A stretch of 64,000 bases of DNA from Eledone cirrhosa (Eukaryota > Mollusca > Cephalopoda > Octopoda > Eledonidae): the NCBI GenBank assembly GCA_964016885.1, contig OZ024743.1:83259402-83323401 (forward strand). Direction: 5' to 3'. A program made the translations under genes and the position numbers. Below, piece by piece: positions 21,023 through 31,525 of the stretch; within the stretch, counting starts at the first letter, position 1, and the number at the start of each line of letters is the position of its first letter. The notes under the pieces are model-generated. The model worked only from the letters and a program-made list of their open reading frames with translations, made no database searches and was not told the DNA's origin.

Positions 21023-21849
21023 ATATTAATTATATTAATTATATTATATTATATTATATTATATTATATTATATTATATTATATTAATTATATTATTTAT
21101 ATTAATTATATTAATTATATTATATTATATTATAATAATTCTATTAATTCTAATAATTCTATTAATTCTATTAATTTATTTATATTATAGTAATAATATT
21201 AATCATATTAATTATATTTTAATATATTATATTAAATTATATTAATTATATTATTTATATTTATTATATTATATTATAGTATATTATATTATATTAATTA
21301 AATTAATTATATTATTTATAGTCATTATATTATATTATATTATGTTAATTATATTAATTATATTATATATTATATTTTATTAATTATATTAATTATATTA
21401 TCTTCTATCTTCTATCTTCTATATATATAAAACCTAGGATGTGTGTGTGTCTGTATACAGCTTTGGATACCTAAGGCTTTTAGAATTACCAAACGAATTT
21501 GACCAAATTTTCTGTGCACGTTGCACAGGTCGCTAAGATTGTCACATCACAAACATTTTTCGAAGCGACCCATGTTGAGCAATAAAAAATAGATATCAAA
21601 ATTATCGGTAGCAAAATTGATGTAAGGGAGATAACGAACTTTATTGACAATCCTTATAAAAAAGGGAGATAACCAACTTTATTTACAGAAATATAAACAT
21701 CAGATTCATTTGAAGATAAATCACTAATATTATCGTTTGTTTCTTGTTTATTCTTTGTTGCACTTTCAAAGTTACAAAAAACAATTGTTGTTTTAACTTG
21801 TTTCACTATATTAAGTGTTAATTTTCGCGTTAAGGGCCTAATCTCTCAG

Positions 21850-22210
21850 CAGTCTCGAATTGGCTTATACCACCATTACTGAATTGGTATTTCAAAGAAG
21901 AGGTGGCATATTTTTCCTCGATGCTCCAGGGTTGACAGGAAAAACTTTTGTTACTAAACTTCTTCTTGCAAAGGTTAGACAGAATAAGGACATAGCAATA
22001 GCAGTTGCGTCCTCTGGAATCGCAGCAAATTTGCTCCCTGGTGGAAGGACGGCACATTCTGTTCTTAAATTGCCTCTTGATTTGGCAAAATGGAAATTCC
22101 TACTTGTCATATCACCAAAGTGTCCGAAAGGGCTCATCTGCTACGAAGGTGTCACCTTATTCTTTGGGATGAGTGCACAATGGCGCACAAAGGTGCTCTT
22201 GAGGCACTAG
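21850..22210 (+). pseudogene. Helitron helicase, N-terminal fragment (Walker A)
   Basis: Frame with FLDAPGLTGKTFVTKLLL (Walker A, with L replacing the usual second G of GGTGKT), then AVASSGIAANLLPGGRTAHS (motif Ia), the pattern of Helitron/Pif1-family SF1 helicases that unwind DNA in rolling-circle transposition. The frame is lost near 22,110 and continues in another frame in the next entry. No initiator is evident, since the Rep part is missing. Confidence 0.88.
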
Positions 22211-22854
22211 ACAGGTCTTTGCAAGACATACGGGATTGCAGTGATGTTATGGGGGGTGTCACCCTTCTGCTATCAGGAGACTTCAGACAGACTCTTCCTA
22301 TAATACCGAAAGGAACAAGAGCAGATGCGGTAAATGCATGTCTTAAGTCTTCACCATTGTGGCGACAAGTGACATCATTAAGAATAACTACCAAAATGCG
22401 TGCAAGGTTACATGGGGACCCTCTGTCATCAACATTTTCTGGAGTCATTCTTACAATAGGAGATGGTAACATACCACCGGATACAGATGGACACATAGCA
22501 ATTGATCACATCTGCAATGTAGTTGAAACTGTCGATGATCTCAAGGCGAGTGTATTCCCGAACTTGCATGATAACTATACGAATCTTGATTGGCTATGCG
22601 AAAGAGCCATTCTTGCACCCAAAAATATCACGGTTAGCTGTATTAACGATCGGCTTCTTCAGCTTCTTCCTGAATGTCCACGGATATATAAATCTATTCA
22701 TACTGTATGTGATCCACAGGATGCGGTCAATTATCCAGTTGAATTTCTAAATTCTTTAAATCCTCCTGGTTTACCGCCCAATACATTGGTTCTGATAGAG
22801 GGAACGCCAGTTATTTTGCTGAGAAATATCACTCCTCCAAAACTATGCAAGTAA
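22090..22854 (+). pseudogene. Helitron helicase, central part
   Basis: 254-residue frame. Walker B is LILWDECTM (about residues 24-32) and motif III LLLSGDFRQTLPII (about residues 59-72). The later NDRLLQLLP and NYPVEFLNSLNPPGLPP phrases match the helicase region between motifs IV and V. It ends where a stop falls inside PPKLC, which in the family goes on to NGTRL. It overlaps the previous fragment in another frame, implying a frameshift. Confidence 0.88.
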
Positions 22855-23283
22855 AAGAAGAACATTATTTGTCCCCAACCTGTCAAAATAACAGAAGTCT
22901 TCAATAATTAATGCAAGCAAATATTTAGTACAATCTTTGAAAACATAAAACTATGCTGATAATGAAGGAAAACACTGAACAGGATGTAGTTATACAAATG
23001 ATTAAAGACAATACACGTTGCAAATCTCTAAAAAAAAAAGGCAGTTTTGCTAAAATACAAAAAGTTGTAATGAAAGCAGAGTTGTATACAAACAAAAAAA
23101 AAAAACAATGAGTGTAGAATAAGAGAAAATCTATTCTTTGAGAGCATCCTTTGCTGTGGATGGTTAAATTTTGAACTTATAATCATAAATATCCTGCATG
23201 ACATATTCATTGGTATGTTTTGTAATGAGTAAGATGAAGTCAAGGCAGAGCTGTAATAAGTTTTTTTTGTTAACACTAAAGCA

Positions 23284-23382
23284 CTTCAGGATAGAGGATA
23301 TTCTTTGGGGTTTTTTTATGGAACAAACGCAAAGAGATTATCTTTACTGTGGATAATTCGGAACAAACGCAAAGAGATTATC
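23284..23382 (-). repeat. Inverted duplicate of the helicase 3' end
   Basis: 23,284-23,342 is the reverse complement of about 23,655-23,715 (gataatctctttgcgttt...ccaaagaatatc). A further piece of it (cgcaaagagattatc) recurs at 23,362-23,382. So the interruption of the helicase gene carries an inverted copy of its own end. Confidence 0.8.
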
Positions 23383-23710
23383 ACGCCTTGTGGTTAAAAA
23401 ACTGTCTCCACTTAGTATTGACGCTACCATTCTATCCGGATGTGGAAAAGGCGGGGATGTGATAATAACAAAAATTAGCCAGGCGTGGATACTCCCTTCT
23501 CCTTTCGCTGAACCCAATTTCCCCTTCGTGTTGCCTTTGCGATGTCCATAAACAAGTCGCAAGGTCAAACTCTGTCCGTCACTGGAATTCACTTGGATGA
23601 ACCTTGCTTTTCGCACGGACAATTCTACGTTGCCTGCTCACGAGTTGGCAGTAGAGATAATCTCTTTGCGTTTATTCCGAAAAAAAGACCCAAAGAATAT
23701 CGTCTATCCT
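23380..23710 (+). pseudogene. Helitron helicase, C-terminal fragments
   Basis: About 23,380-23,540 reads RLVVKKLSPLSIDATILSG in one frame. 23,542-23,700 reads [18 protein letters not shown] and [17 protein letters not shown] (motifs V/VI with the arginine finger region) in another. Together they are the end of the same helicase. Confidence 0.88.
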
Positions 23711-23745
23711 GTGTGTATATATATATATGTGGGTGTGTGTATATA

Positions 23746-24005
23746 TCATCATCACCGTTTTACGTCCGTTCTTCCATGCTAGCATGGGTTAGACGGGTTG
23801 TCCTGTTGTGGGCAGTGTCTGGTCGGCTGACCATGCCTTGCTCATACAGGAACTGATTTTGGCTTGATTTCTACAGCTGGATGCCCTTCCTAACACCAAC
23901 CTCATTTACAGTTAGTGCTGGGTGCTTTTTTCCGTGGCGCCTACACGTCAACTTTACAGTGTGGGCTGGGTGCTTTTTTGCCGTGGCACCCCCACAACCA
24001 CTTTG
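23746..24005 (-). mobile_element. LINE/SINE tail element
   Basis: Reverse-oriented tail family: ATC repeats, ccatgctagcatgggttaga, tggatgcccttcctaacacc, then repeated gctgggtgcttttttgccgt blocks. Confidence 0.88.
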
Positions 24006-24026
24006 CAATATGTATATATATGTATA

Positions 24027-24088
<62 letters not shown>
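24006..24088. repeat. TA/TATG microsatellite
   Basis: Simple (TA)n with TATG at the start, abutting the 3' end of the PLE. Confidence 0.95.
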
Positions 24089-24092
<4 letters not shown>

Positions 24093-24219
24093 TACTGGGG
24101 GAGGGTCATATTTGTGTAATATTGCCAGAATTAATAACAGAACACACTCACTGTTTGGTTGGTTTTCGCTTTTCGCTTCTGTGTCTTTTATATCGGTAAT
24201 CTAATTTATTCGGTCCTCA

Positions 24220-24345
24220 ATGTTGCCATTGACTGACCGACGGTCAAAATTAATACAGATACAATATAGACACAAACACATATATATAGTTTATCAAAGT
24301 TCTTTCGTTGCACATCTGCAACATCGTCAGTGGTGCTATTGTTTC
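24220..24345 (-). ncRNA. Partial hammerhead-like core in the PLE 3' region
   Basis: On the minus strand ctgacgatgttgcagatgtg continues to caacgaaag: CUGACGA core, one extra U, a perfect GTTGC/GCAAC stem II, and GAAA. I cannot find a convincing stem III and cleavage triplet. It links the PLE to the complete motif in LIR-5. Confidence 0.35.
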
Positions 24346-24807
24346 CTCCCGTTACATTGTATGTCTACGCCATTTTTATTTAGTCTGTCTATATATTTAT
24401 TTATTTATTTGTTTGTTTATTTTATTTTGTCTTCTTTGCGAATGCGTTTGCGTGTGTGTATAGTGTTTTGTTTGATGTGTGTTCGTGATTGGGTGACTAG
24501 TGTGTGTTTATATGTGTTTGTTGTTATTGTGCTTGTGTATGTATTTATTTATTCATTTATCTATTTATTTATTTATTTATTTATACTTCTCTTAGGTCAG
24601 TGTTGTTTGTTTGGGTGTTGTTGTTATTCCATTCATTCTTTCTGTTTAGTCTTGGCCTTCTAAGTTCTATTTCACTGGCCTCTCTGATTTGCCTATCTGC
24701 TGGGTCATTTCTATGTTTAGATATTATTCTAATTTCTATGTTATCTATGTTACCGTCGTGTTGTTGTTTGGCATGTTCGTATAGTACTGACCCGTTTTTT
24801 CGTCCTT

Positions 24808-25068
24808 TTAGTCCCCCCCCCCCCAGTGTTGGTCTATCCTTTCACCTATGCTACGAGCTGTCTCGCCTATGTATGTTGTTGTCATGTTTCTACAAGTACC
24901 CTCTGTACATCTTATGCTACAGACTACGTTTCTAGTTTTACAGTTTATCCGGGGGTTTACCTTACATATGATACATTTCCTATTAGTACAGTGGGTTTTC
25001 TTAAAAGGGTAGGTTTTGCTGATCAGGGATTTTATGGTGGTTCCTGGCTTTTCTACCACCTTAATCTT
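24808..25068 (-). pseudogene. PLE GIY-YIG endonuclease, N-terminal part
   Basis: In frame with the RT after one stop. It carries a Cys-rich stretch (HCTNRKCIICKVNPRINC, then CSIRCTEGTC) followed by TTYIGETARSIGERIDQH, the GIY-YIG core with its conserved Tyr, Gly and Arg. A run of C at 24,815-24,825 shifts the frame; the C-terminal half (SVLYEHAK, RREASEIEL-like) follows to about 24,585. Confidence 0.88.
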
Positions 25069-26055
25069 TCAGTGGGTCTTTCTCAGGGCCTTTCTACACT
25101 GGTTCGCTAATTTCCCTCCAGGGGTAGCGTCCACAAACATAACACTCTGGTATCTCTGGTTGTCGTACCATGAGGTGGCTTTCCCTATCTTATGTCTAGC
25201 CCTATCTAAGCTATTCCATGATTTGCTCCTGTATAATGGGAAAATTCCTTTCATGTCCAGTTCTATGAGGGTCTTATACTTCTCCATGGCTCCTTCGTAT
25301 ACTCTGACTCTGTCTCTTTGGTTGTAGCCAGAGAACTGCACGCGGTTGATGAAGTGTTGGATGTGTCTTTCCATTTCTGTTGGGTCGCACATGCTGGACA
25401 CATTCTTCATCACTCGTACCAAATCTGCGATCAGAATATTAAACTTAGCACTACTGGACATTGCTGAGTTTTTGAGTATCAGGTATTTGGAGGCCATGGG
25501 TTTAGCATAGTGTGAGTGGAGAATTTGGGCTCTCTCGTCTATAGTGTTAATCCAGAGTTCCGTGTCTAATACAGGTAGTCTATTGTTAGGGTGTTTGGAA
25601 GGGAAGTCGATAGTTACAGTTATACTCTGGTGTATGGAATTAGCTATCTGCTGGATGCTTTCCATTGGGCTACGTTCTAAATCAAACTTGTTAGTGCTCT
25701 CTAGTGGGGATGTTCTTATAACTATATTGATATCGTCTACGTAACGAGAGTACATGATGAGGTCTATGGAGCTCTCATTAAGGAGATCTTTAAGTCTCCT
25801 TTCCCACCATACCATGAAAAGGTTGGCAACGTCACCAGCTATGCTGACGCCAATGGCTGCTCCCTCATTTTGGGTGTAGATCTTCTCGTTGAACTTGAAT
25901 ATGTGGCCCTTTAGGGTAGTTTTGATACTAGCCCCTATTGCATGTGCGACCATTTTTCTTACCTGATCATTGTTTTGGGAGTCTTTTTTAATATTGAGGT
26001 TATGGTGGGGGGGTCTACCTCTTATGGGTCTACTAGGGCAGACGTCTAAGGTCAT
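25069..26055 (-). pseudogene. PLE reverse transcriptase, main frame
   Basis: 328 residues beginning inside the RT. GQ-like motif B (NEGAAIGVSIAGDVANLFMVWWE, shown in part) lies near residues 63-80 and the catalytic YVDDI near residues 105-109. The thumb region includes FPSKHPNNRLPVLDTEL and MSSSAKFNILIADLVRV. The frame ends in TGA exactly at the border with the linker, but the linker continues in the same frame. Copies of parts of this frame lie at 8,735-9,080 and 50,060-50,395. Confidence 0.9.
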
Positions 26056-26285
26056 GGCTGTCTAGGTAGTCAGAGTCGAAGGTAAGTCTAAGTAGGAGGC
26101 CCAGTTCGTCTGTGTCAACGTCGCAGAACTCCACCTCACTCTCAATGATCATCTCCACACATTTTTCCACAGCAAAAATCAATGTTAATGGATGGGTACA
26201 ATGATACCACATCCATGCTGCCTATTATGCAGTTGGATAGGTTCCTGTTTTTGTTGCACTCACTGATTATGCTGAGGAGGTCCTC

Positions 26286-26440
<155 letters not shown>

Positions 26441-26763
26441 GTATATGAAGTATATGAAGTGTTATGTATCTCACCTGGAAAAACACCTGGAACTTTTTTG
26501 GTATATTGCCAAGATGTAATTAGTAGGTTACCCAAAGCTCTTGATACCAGACCTCCTGAAACCAGTCATGGTTCTATGATACAAATCTGTTTCTTTTAAA
26601 ATGTTTATATTCATCTAAATACTTTCCATCATAATTTTATGTAAGAACTTTTGTTTAGTTACGCTCCATTTACCAACTTAGTAATGAAAAAGTTAGTTAA
26701 ATGACTAAATCCCTTCAAATATTTTATTATTGTTTTTATTATTTTTTTATTATTTTTTTATTA
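26441..26763. other. No gene recognised
   Basis: Unassigned AT-rich sequence ending in a T-rich stretch. Parts of 26,610-26,700 resemble 26,990-27,110 (stretches with atggtaac, aaaaagttagtta), suggesting an old local duplication. Confidence 0.55.
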
Positions 26764-26954
26764 GAGGGTGGTGGATTGGCAGTATCGGTAGAGGGTTTGA
26801 CGCCATGCTTTCCAGCATAGTTACGTCCCTTTACGATCTGAGTTCAAATCCCGCCGAGGTTTACTTTGCCTTTCATCCTTACGGGGTCGATAAAATAAAG
26901 TACCAGTAATGCACTGGATAATTGCTGGCCTTGTGCCTAAAGTAGAAACAATTA
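26764..26954 (+). mobile_element. tRNA-derived SINE (type A)
   Basis: Full-length copy with intact head, gagttcaaatcccgccg and 3' gtagaaacaattatt. Flanking poly-T/ATT on both sides could be the target duplication. Confidence 0.92.
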
Positions 26955-27204
26955 TTGTTTTTATTATTTGAAAATTTTAAGCAGTGTCTTTTACTAAAAA
27001 TATGGTAACAAAAAGGTTAAAGTGTATATATTTATCTAAAGCCATTCCATTTTATGTAATCTTTATGTTCCAAACACCAGCTTAATAATGAGAAAGTTAG
27101 TTATATTATTAACTCATTCTGAAATCAAAATTATTTGAAAAATATAAGCAATATTCTTCATTAGAAATATAGTAACAAAAGGGTTAATGATATAAATACA
27201 TTCT

Positions 27205-27452
27205 CTGTATTTATAAAAGGTTTTGAAGATGTCAAGAAGGCATGTTTGAAGAACAGGTTCATGGAAAATCATCTGACTGTGGATAAGTGTAAAGAAATAA
27301 ACAGTATCCTGATGAAAAATCTTCACAAACCACCTCTTCCATTATTCAATGCTATTTTGAAAACAAGAATAAAAGTTCTGGTGGACTCTTTGCTTCAAAA
27401 CCTGTAGAAGTAACTAACAATACTTATAGGGTAACTTTTCAAGAGAAATCAG
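27205..27452 (+). pseudogene. Exon-like relic with RRM-like pieces (PARP14-type?)
   Basis: One frame reads FEDVKKACLKNRFMENHLTV. After a one-base shift another reads IIQCYFENKNKSSGG and ASKPVEVTNNTYRVTFQEKS, ending exactly at a good donor (tcag/gtaagt). The YFENKNKSSGG...VTF pattern resembles the RRM-like repeats of PARP14/PARP10-type proteins, and the first piece looks like the end of a preceding repeat. An upstream acceptor is plausible (tttataaaag) but weak. The frameshift argues for a dead exon. Family assignment is from memory of the motif only. Confidence 0.35.
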
Positions 27453-27804
27453 GTAAGTTGTTTTCCCCTCTCTTTTTATCTGGTTTCCCACACGGTACTG
27501 GGTGTTGTTGTTGTTAGGGCAATTGTTTGGCAGAATCATTCTAGTGTTGGACAAAAGGTCTTGTGGTAAGGGCCAGTGCTACCATTAAGGTTAACTAAGC
27601 AGCCACATGGGGTACAGACCCAAGGCCAGGTTCAGACTTTGGGGGTCCTGCAGCACTTCAGGTTTCGTGTCTTCCTTTTTCATACACTAAAATAGAATAC
27701 ACAGCAAACCTTCAAATTTACATATCAAAATCCATTTAGTTCATGTAAATGGAATTGACAAGTTGTACATACAAATGTTAAATGAAAAAAAACTGACCAG
27801 TTAT
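27453..27804. other. No gene recognised
   Basis: Sequence with poly-pyrimidine and GTT runs. No frame or known repeat seen. Confidence 0.6.
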
Positions 27805-28885
27805 ACATCATCATCATCAACGTTTAACGTCCATCTTCCACGCTAGCATGGGTTCAGATGGGAATTGTCTCACTTGAGGCAAGATTGGTCGTCTCGCTCG
27901 TATAGGACTGTCTGGCAGGTTTTCTATGGTTGGATGCCCTTCTTAACACCAACCACGTCTACAGCGTGGACTGTGTGTTTTTTTGTTTTTTTTTGTGACA
28001 CCTACACGACCTCATTTATTTAGGACTGGATGTTGTGGTACCAACATAACATTACAGAGAAAGGGGTGGTGTTGATGGGGGTGGGGGAGTTGGGTTAGTG
28101 GGATGGGGGTGTATATTTGATTAAGAGGTGCCTACTGACTGTAGGTTTCGCTATGTACTTAGGCAAGGTGGGTCTTCTGTATTACTGCATAGCGCTAAAG
28201 ATCTCGGTCCAGTGACATTGTCTTAGAGAATTGTGTGTAAGGTCAGAATTTATCAAATCGTCCCAGGTTTTTCTGGGTCTGCCTACTTTGTAACTTAACT
28301 TCCATCAATTTTGATCGCCCTACACTTTTTTTTTATACAGCTGTCGTCTTTCATGCTCATCGTGACCATACCAACGTAGTCTTCTCTCGAGTAAACAACA
28401 TCTGATCCCTCTTATTTCTAATTTCTCACTTAGTTCATTTATGCTTTGCTGTTCACGTATATTACTATTACACACCCAGTGGAGTATGCATGCTTCATTC
28501 CTCTACAGTCTGCGCAGATCCCCTGCACACAATGCCCATGTCTCACTGTCATGTAACATTGCTGTTCGTATGTCGCCATCATACAGTCTGCCTTTCATTT
28601 TTAGAGGGAAACCTTTAGTGGCCAACAGTGGTATAAGCTCTCTGAACTTTTCCATCCCGTTCTGACTCTGGCTACTATACTTTCAGAGCACCCTCCACCA
28701 CTGCTGATTTTGTCATCCAGGTAACGGAAGGTGTCCACTATTTCTATAAAGCTGTCTAGGCAATAGAAGGAGCTAGTATCCAGTGGGCTCATGCTACTTA
28801 TTGCACCTGAGCACCGGCCACATATAAAATCTACGTTCTTAGATAGCTTACCTGTGATCCCACTACATCTTTTATGCACCCCAAG
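27805..28885 (-). mobile_element. 5'-truncated LINE with PHD-type finger and 3' tail
   Basis: Minus strand, 5' to 3': half of a Cys-rich finger (HKRCSGITGKLSKNVDFICGRC, split by my 20-residue limit as HKRCSGITGKLSK + NVDFICGRC), then IVDTFRYLDDKISSGGG, post-RT sequence, and the tail family ending in (GAT)n at 27,805. It is the same element as 31,350-32,668, so the tail is this LINE's own 3' end. Confidence 0.85.
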
Positions 28886-29639
28886 TTCGAGCAGTGATTC
28901 GGTAATCTTGGTAAAGTTAAACCTCCATAAGTAGATATAATTCAAACTAAGGGTCTCGAGCTTATTCTAAAGTCTGTTTTCGAGCTTATTCTAAAGTCTG
29001 CTCAAAAGACTTGATTGTTTAACTAAACGTAAGAGTTTAAAGAAAAAAAAGTCTGTAATGGATAATTTCACTGCTATTTCTAGCAGGGTGAGAGACTACG
29101 TAGATATGTAATTGATATTTTACTGAGTGATACTTTTTGATTTGTCATCGATTAAATACGATTGGACTGTGTCTGAATGTATTAAATTTTATCAGGGACT
29201 TTTAACGAATGACACCGGTAAGGGAGTTAAATCATTTCTAACGACACCGAGTACCTGCTGTCTTCATTATAACTTTAATTAATCTAATTATATCTTGTGT
29301 AAAAATTATATATATATATACTCACATAATTTTCTTTCCCCGACACTGTTATATCTATTCTTACTTTACAATTGTGTCTACTAAGAGTTCCATTACAATC
29401 TGTAGTAGTAAAACTACTATTTCACCAGAACATCTGCTAGCAGTCATTTATAGACAATATATATATATTAGACCACATATCAACCTAATATATATATATA
29501 TATTTCCTATCAAATCTGTAGCTAAAGTCATAAAGTTAGCTTCATTCTGACAAGATATCAATTTATGACTGAAGATGAAGATACGCCAACGTTAATGTCG
29601 TGAAATAAAGCTGATAACATCTTTGAAACTTCTAATTTG
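28886..29639. other. Mostly unassigned AT-rich DNA
   Basis: 28,886-28,950 repeats, in reverse, a stretch of about 60 bp seen at 13,749-13,811 (cgagcagtgattcggtaat). The rest has TA runs and no frame of interest. Confidence 0.6.
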
Positions 29640-29825
29640 ATAACAGAGATTATTTCTTTGGTTGTTTAGTAAAAACTAACAACACAACACATTGATTATA
29701 TCTGAAAGAGGTAAGTTGACAAAGATTTACTTAATGTCTATATTAATGTGTGTAAATAATACAACGATCCAGTAATTATATACAAGTGAAAATATATATA
29801 ACATTGGAAAAATATATTTCTTCCT
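29640..29825 (+). repeat. Dispersed repeat, family Y
   Basis: Third copy in copy-A territory of the family at 9,157 and 10,105, with the same landmarks (tgacaaagatttacttaatg). Confidence 0.75.
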
Positions 29826-30090
29826 CCACTTTTATATATAGAAAAAAAACTTCCAAACTGAAATGTTGATGTGATATTTTTCAATCACCAGATTCCACTG
29901 TTACATGTGATATAAAATATATTGTTATCATGACTGTCTTTATTATTTAAAATACCTCCGTCTATATTTCAACCACTGGAACAACCTCAAACAAGAAACA
30001 GTTGCCGCACCCTCAGTCAACATTTTAAAGTAAAAAATCGAAATAAATATGAGTGTATATAGATAGATGTATGTTGTGTGTGTATATATA

Positions 30091-30243
30091 CAGTAATCCC
30101 CCGCTATATCGTGGTTCACTTTTCGCGGTCCCGTTACATCGCGGATATTTCTTTGGAACGTATCTAATTTCCTATCGCGGTAATCCTCGCTACATCGCGG
30201 ATTTTTCGTTAGAACATATCTATTTTCTTATTGCGGTACGTCT
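30091..30243 (+). mobile_element. pogo/Tigger-like transposon terminus
   Basis: It begins after TATATA with cagtaatcccccgctatatc, followed by repeated atcgcgg blocks (cattatcgcggatatttc-like). This is the type of terminal sequence I know from Tigger/pogo elements. Only one end is seen; no transposase and no second terminus in this neighbourhood. Confidence 0.65.
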
Positions 30244-30454
30244 GAATAAAAAGTGTTTAAATTTTAAACTTATTAAATAAGTTTCAATGTGATTAAAGTG
30301 TATATCGTAAGGAAGGGGCAACTTAAGGCTTTAACTATGAAAAATGTTTATATTTTTATTCTATTACTGTTTTACTGATTGTGTTTTGCTCTAATCTACT
30401 ACAAACCCTTCATAGATTGGTCTCTCTGTAACATGGTTGTTTCTGGAACGTATC

Positions 30455-30765
30455 ATGGCTTAGTGATTAGAGCATTGGGCTTGCAATCTAAAGGTTGTGA
30501 GTTCGATTCTCGGACTGTGTGATGTGTTGTTTCCTTGAGCAAGACACTTTATTTCACACTGTTTACTCAGCTGTAAAAATGAGTTGTGTTGTTACTGGTG
30601 CCAAGCTGTATCAGCCATAGCCTTTCTCTTGGACAACGTCATATATAGTGTATAATATATACTGTACACAGTATATATATATAGTATATATGTTGTGATG
30701 TTACTGGTGCCAAGCTGTATCAGCCATTGCCTTTCTCTTGGACAACATCATATATAGTGTATAAC
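30455..30765 (+). mobile_element. tRNA-derived SINE (type B) and tail duplication
   Basis: The head tggcttagtgattagagca and gttgtgagttcgattctc are A- and B-box-like. The body is gagcaagacactttatttc, then gttactggtgccaagctgta...ccatagcctttctcttgg. The last 75 bp are repeated at 30,690-30,765 after a TA run. Related tail pieces are at 34,798-34,850 and 35,140-35,195. Confidence 0.82.
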
Positions 30766-30800
30766 AAATACTGTATGAATGACATGGTTTTACTTTACAG

Positions 30801-30904
30801 AAGTCAAATAAATTGTTATAAAGAATTGTTACCACATGTTGGTGTTCAGGTGGTCACAACTCCCAGACTGGAGTGTGTGGAGGAGAACAGAAAATCTTCT
30901 CTTG
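30801..30904 (+). CDS. Possible orphan exon
   Basis: It lies between a textbook acceptor (ttttactttacag) and a donor (cttg/gtaagg). The open phase reads SQINCYKELLPHVGVQVV then TTPRLECVEENRKSSLG. I do not recognise the family. Its phase does not join directly to the donor at 27,452 without an extra exon. The neighbours are transposons, so it may be a stranded exon or chance. Confidence 0.25.
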
Positions 30905-30923
30905 GTAAGGTTCAAGTGTTTCT

Positions 30924-31349
30924 TTAGGCTGCCGGTGTTCTTCTTGGGTGCGAAGGAAGTGAAACAGGTGTGTGAGCATCTGTGTGGGCCCGTTTAAGTC
31001 TATCAACCGCAATGGTCTCTCTGGATCCCTTAATGTCTACAGTAATACACGGTAGGGTCCAGAGTACGGTTGTGTGAGAGGTGGTCTCACGGCATCGTTT
31101 CTTACAAACATGTGTCCACGAGGCAATATCCCTCGGGACTGCAGTTTTAATAGTTTGTTTCCTAGTATTCATGGGCGGTAAGTCCTGAAAATAGGAGCGC
31201 AAACGAGATAAGTAGGAAACAAGGTCCAGGAAAGCAAGATCAATAGGGGCAAGCATTTGCCCAGGCAACGCTAGAGCAGCACCATACAGTAATACAGCCG
31301 GGGAGAACCCAAGGTCCTCCTTTATTGATGACCGAATTCCTAACAACAC
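30924..31349 (-). pseudogene. Ty3/gypsy integrase C-terminal part
   Basis: It starts inside the family phrase VLLGIRSSIKEDLGFSPA and continues with LLYGAALALPGQML, the end of the integrase core and start of the C-terminal domain in gypsy-type Pol. It goes on to about 140 residues rich in Arg and Lys. It is separated from the rest of pol (32,669-34,130) by an inserted LINE. Confidence 0.88.
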
Positions 31350-31525
31350 AACTCCTATACGCAGATGATCTAACGCTCATAGCTGAATCAATGGCCAAAC
31401 TAGAGAAGAAATTCCAAACATGGAAGCATGGCCTAGAATCAAAAGGCCTTAAAATTAACCTGTCTAAGACTAAAGTTCTAGTTTGTACGAAGGAAAATAG
31501 GGCGCCGGTCCCATCCAGAAAATAG
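31325..31525 (+). pseudogene. LINE RT motif C fragment
   Basis: Short frame with TQLLYADDLTLIAESMAKLE and LESKGLKINLSKTKVLVCT, the end of RT palm and thumb. The first residues belong to gypsy sequence read backwards, so the true LINE part starts near 31,350. Stop TAG before the finger. Confidence 0.85.

Larger units (their letters stand above)
19835..21404. repeat. (TATTA)n-type AT array with embedded SINEs
   Basis: About 1.5 kb of attatattat/aattatatta pentanucleotide-derived repeats. Three SINE type A copies are embedded, each leading on its 3' side (acaattatatt) into the repeat. The CR1-like LINE also ends directly in it. No coding capacity beyond Tyr/Ile-rich runs. Confidence 0.93.
21405..23715 (+). 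mobile_element. Helitron with Pif1-like helicase, degenerate
   Basis: The 5' side (about 21,413, tctatatatataaaacctagg) resembles the TC start of the Helitron at 3,455. Only the helicase is recognised; no Rep endonuclease motif is seen. The helicase frames are split at 22,090-22,140, by a 0.5 kb interruption at 22,853-23,378, and again near 23,540. I see no CTAG 3' end, since tail elements and microsatellites follow. Confidence 0.8.
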
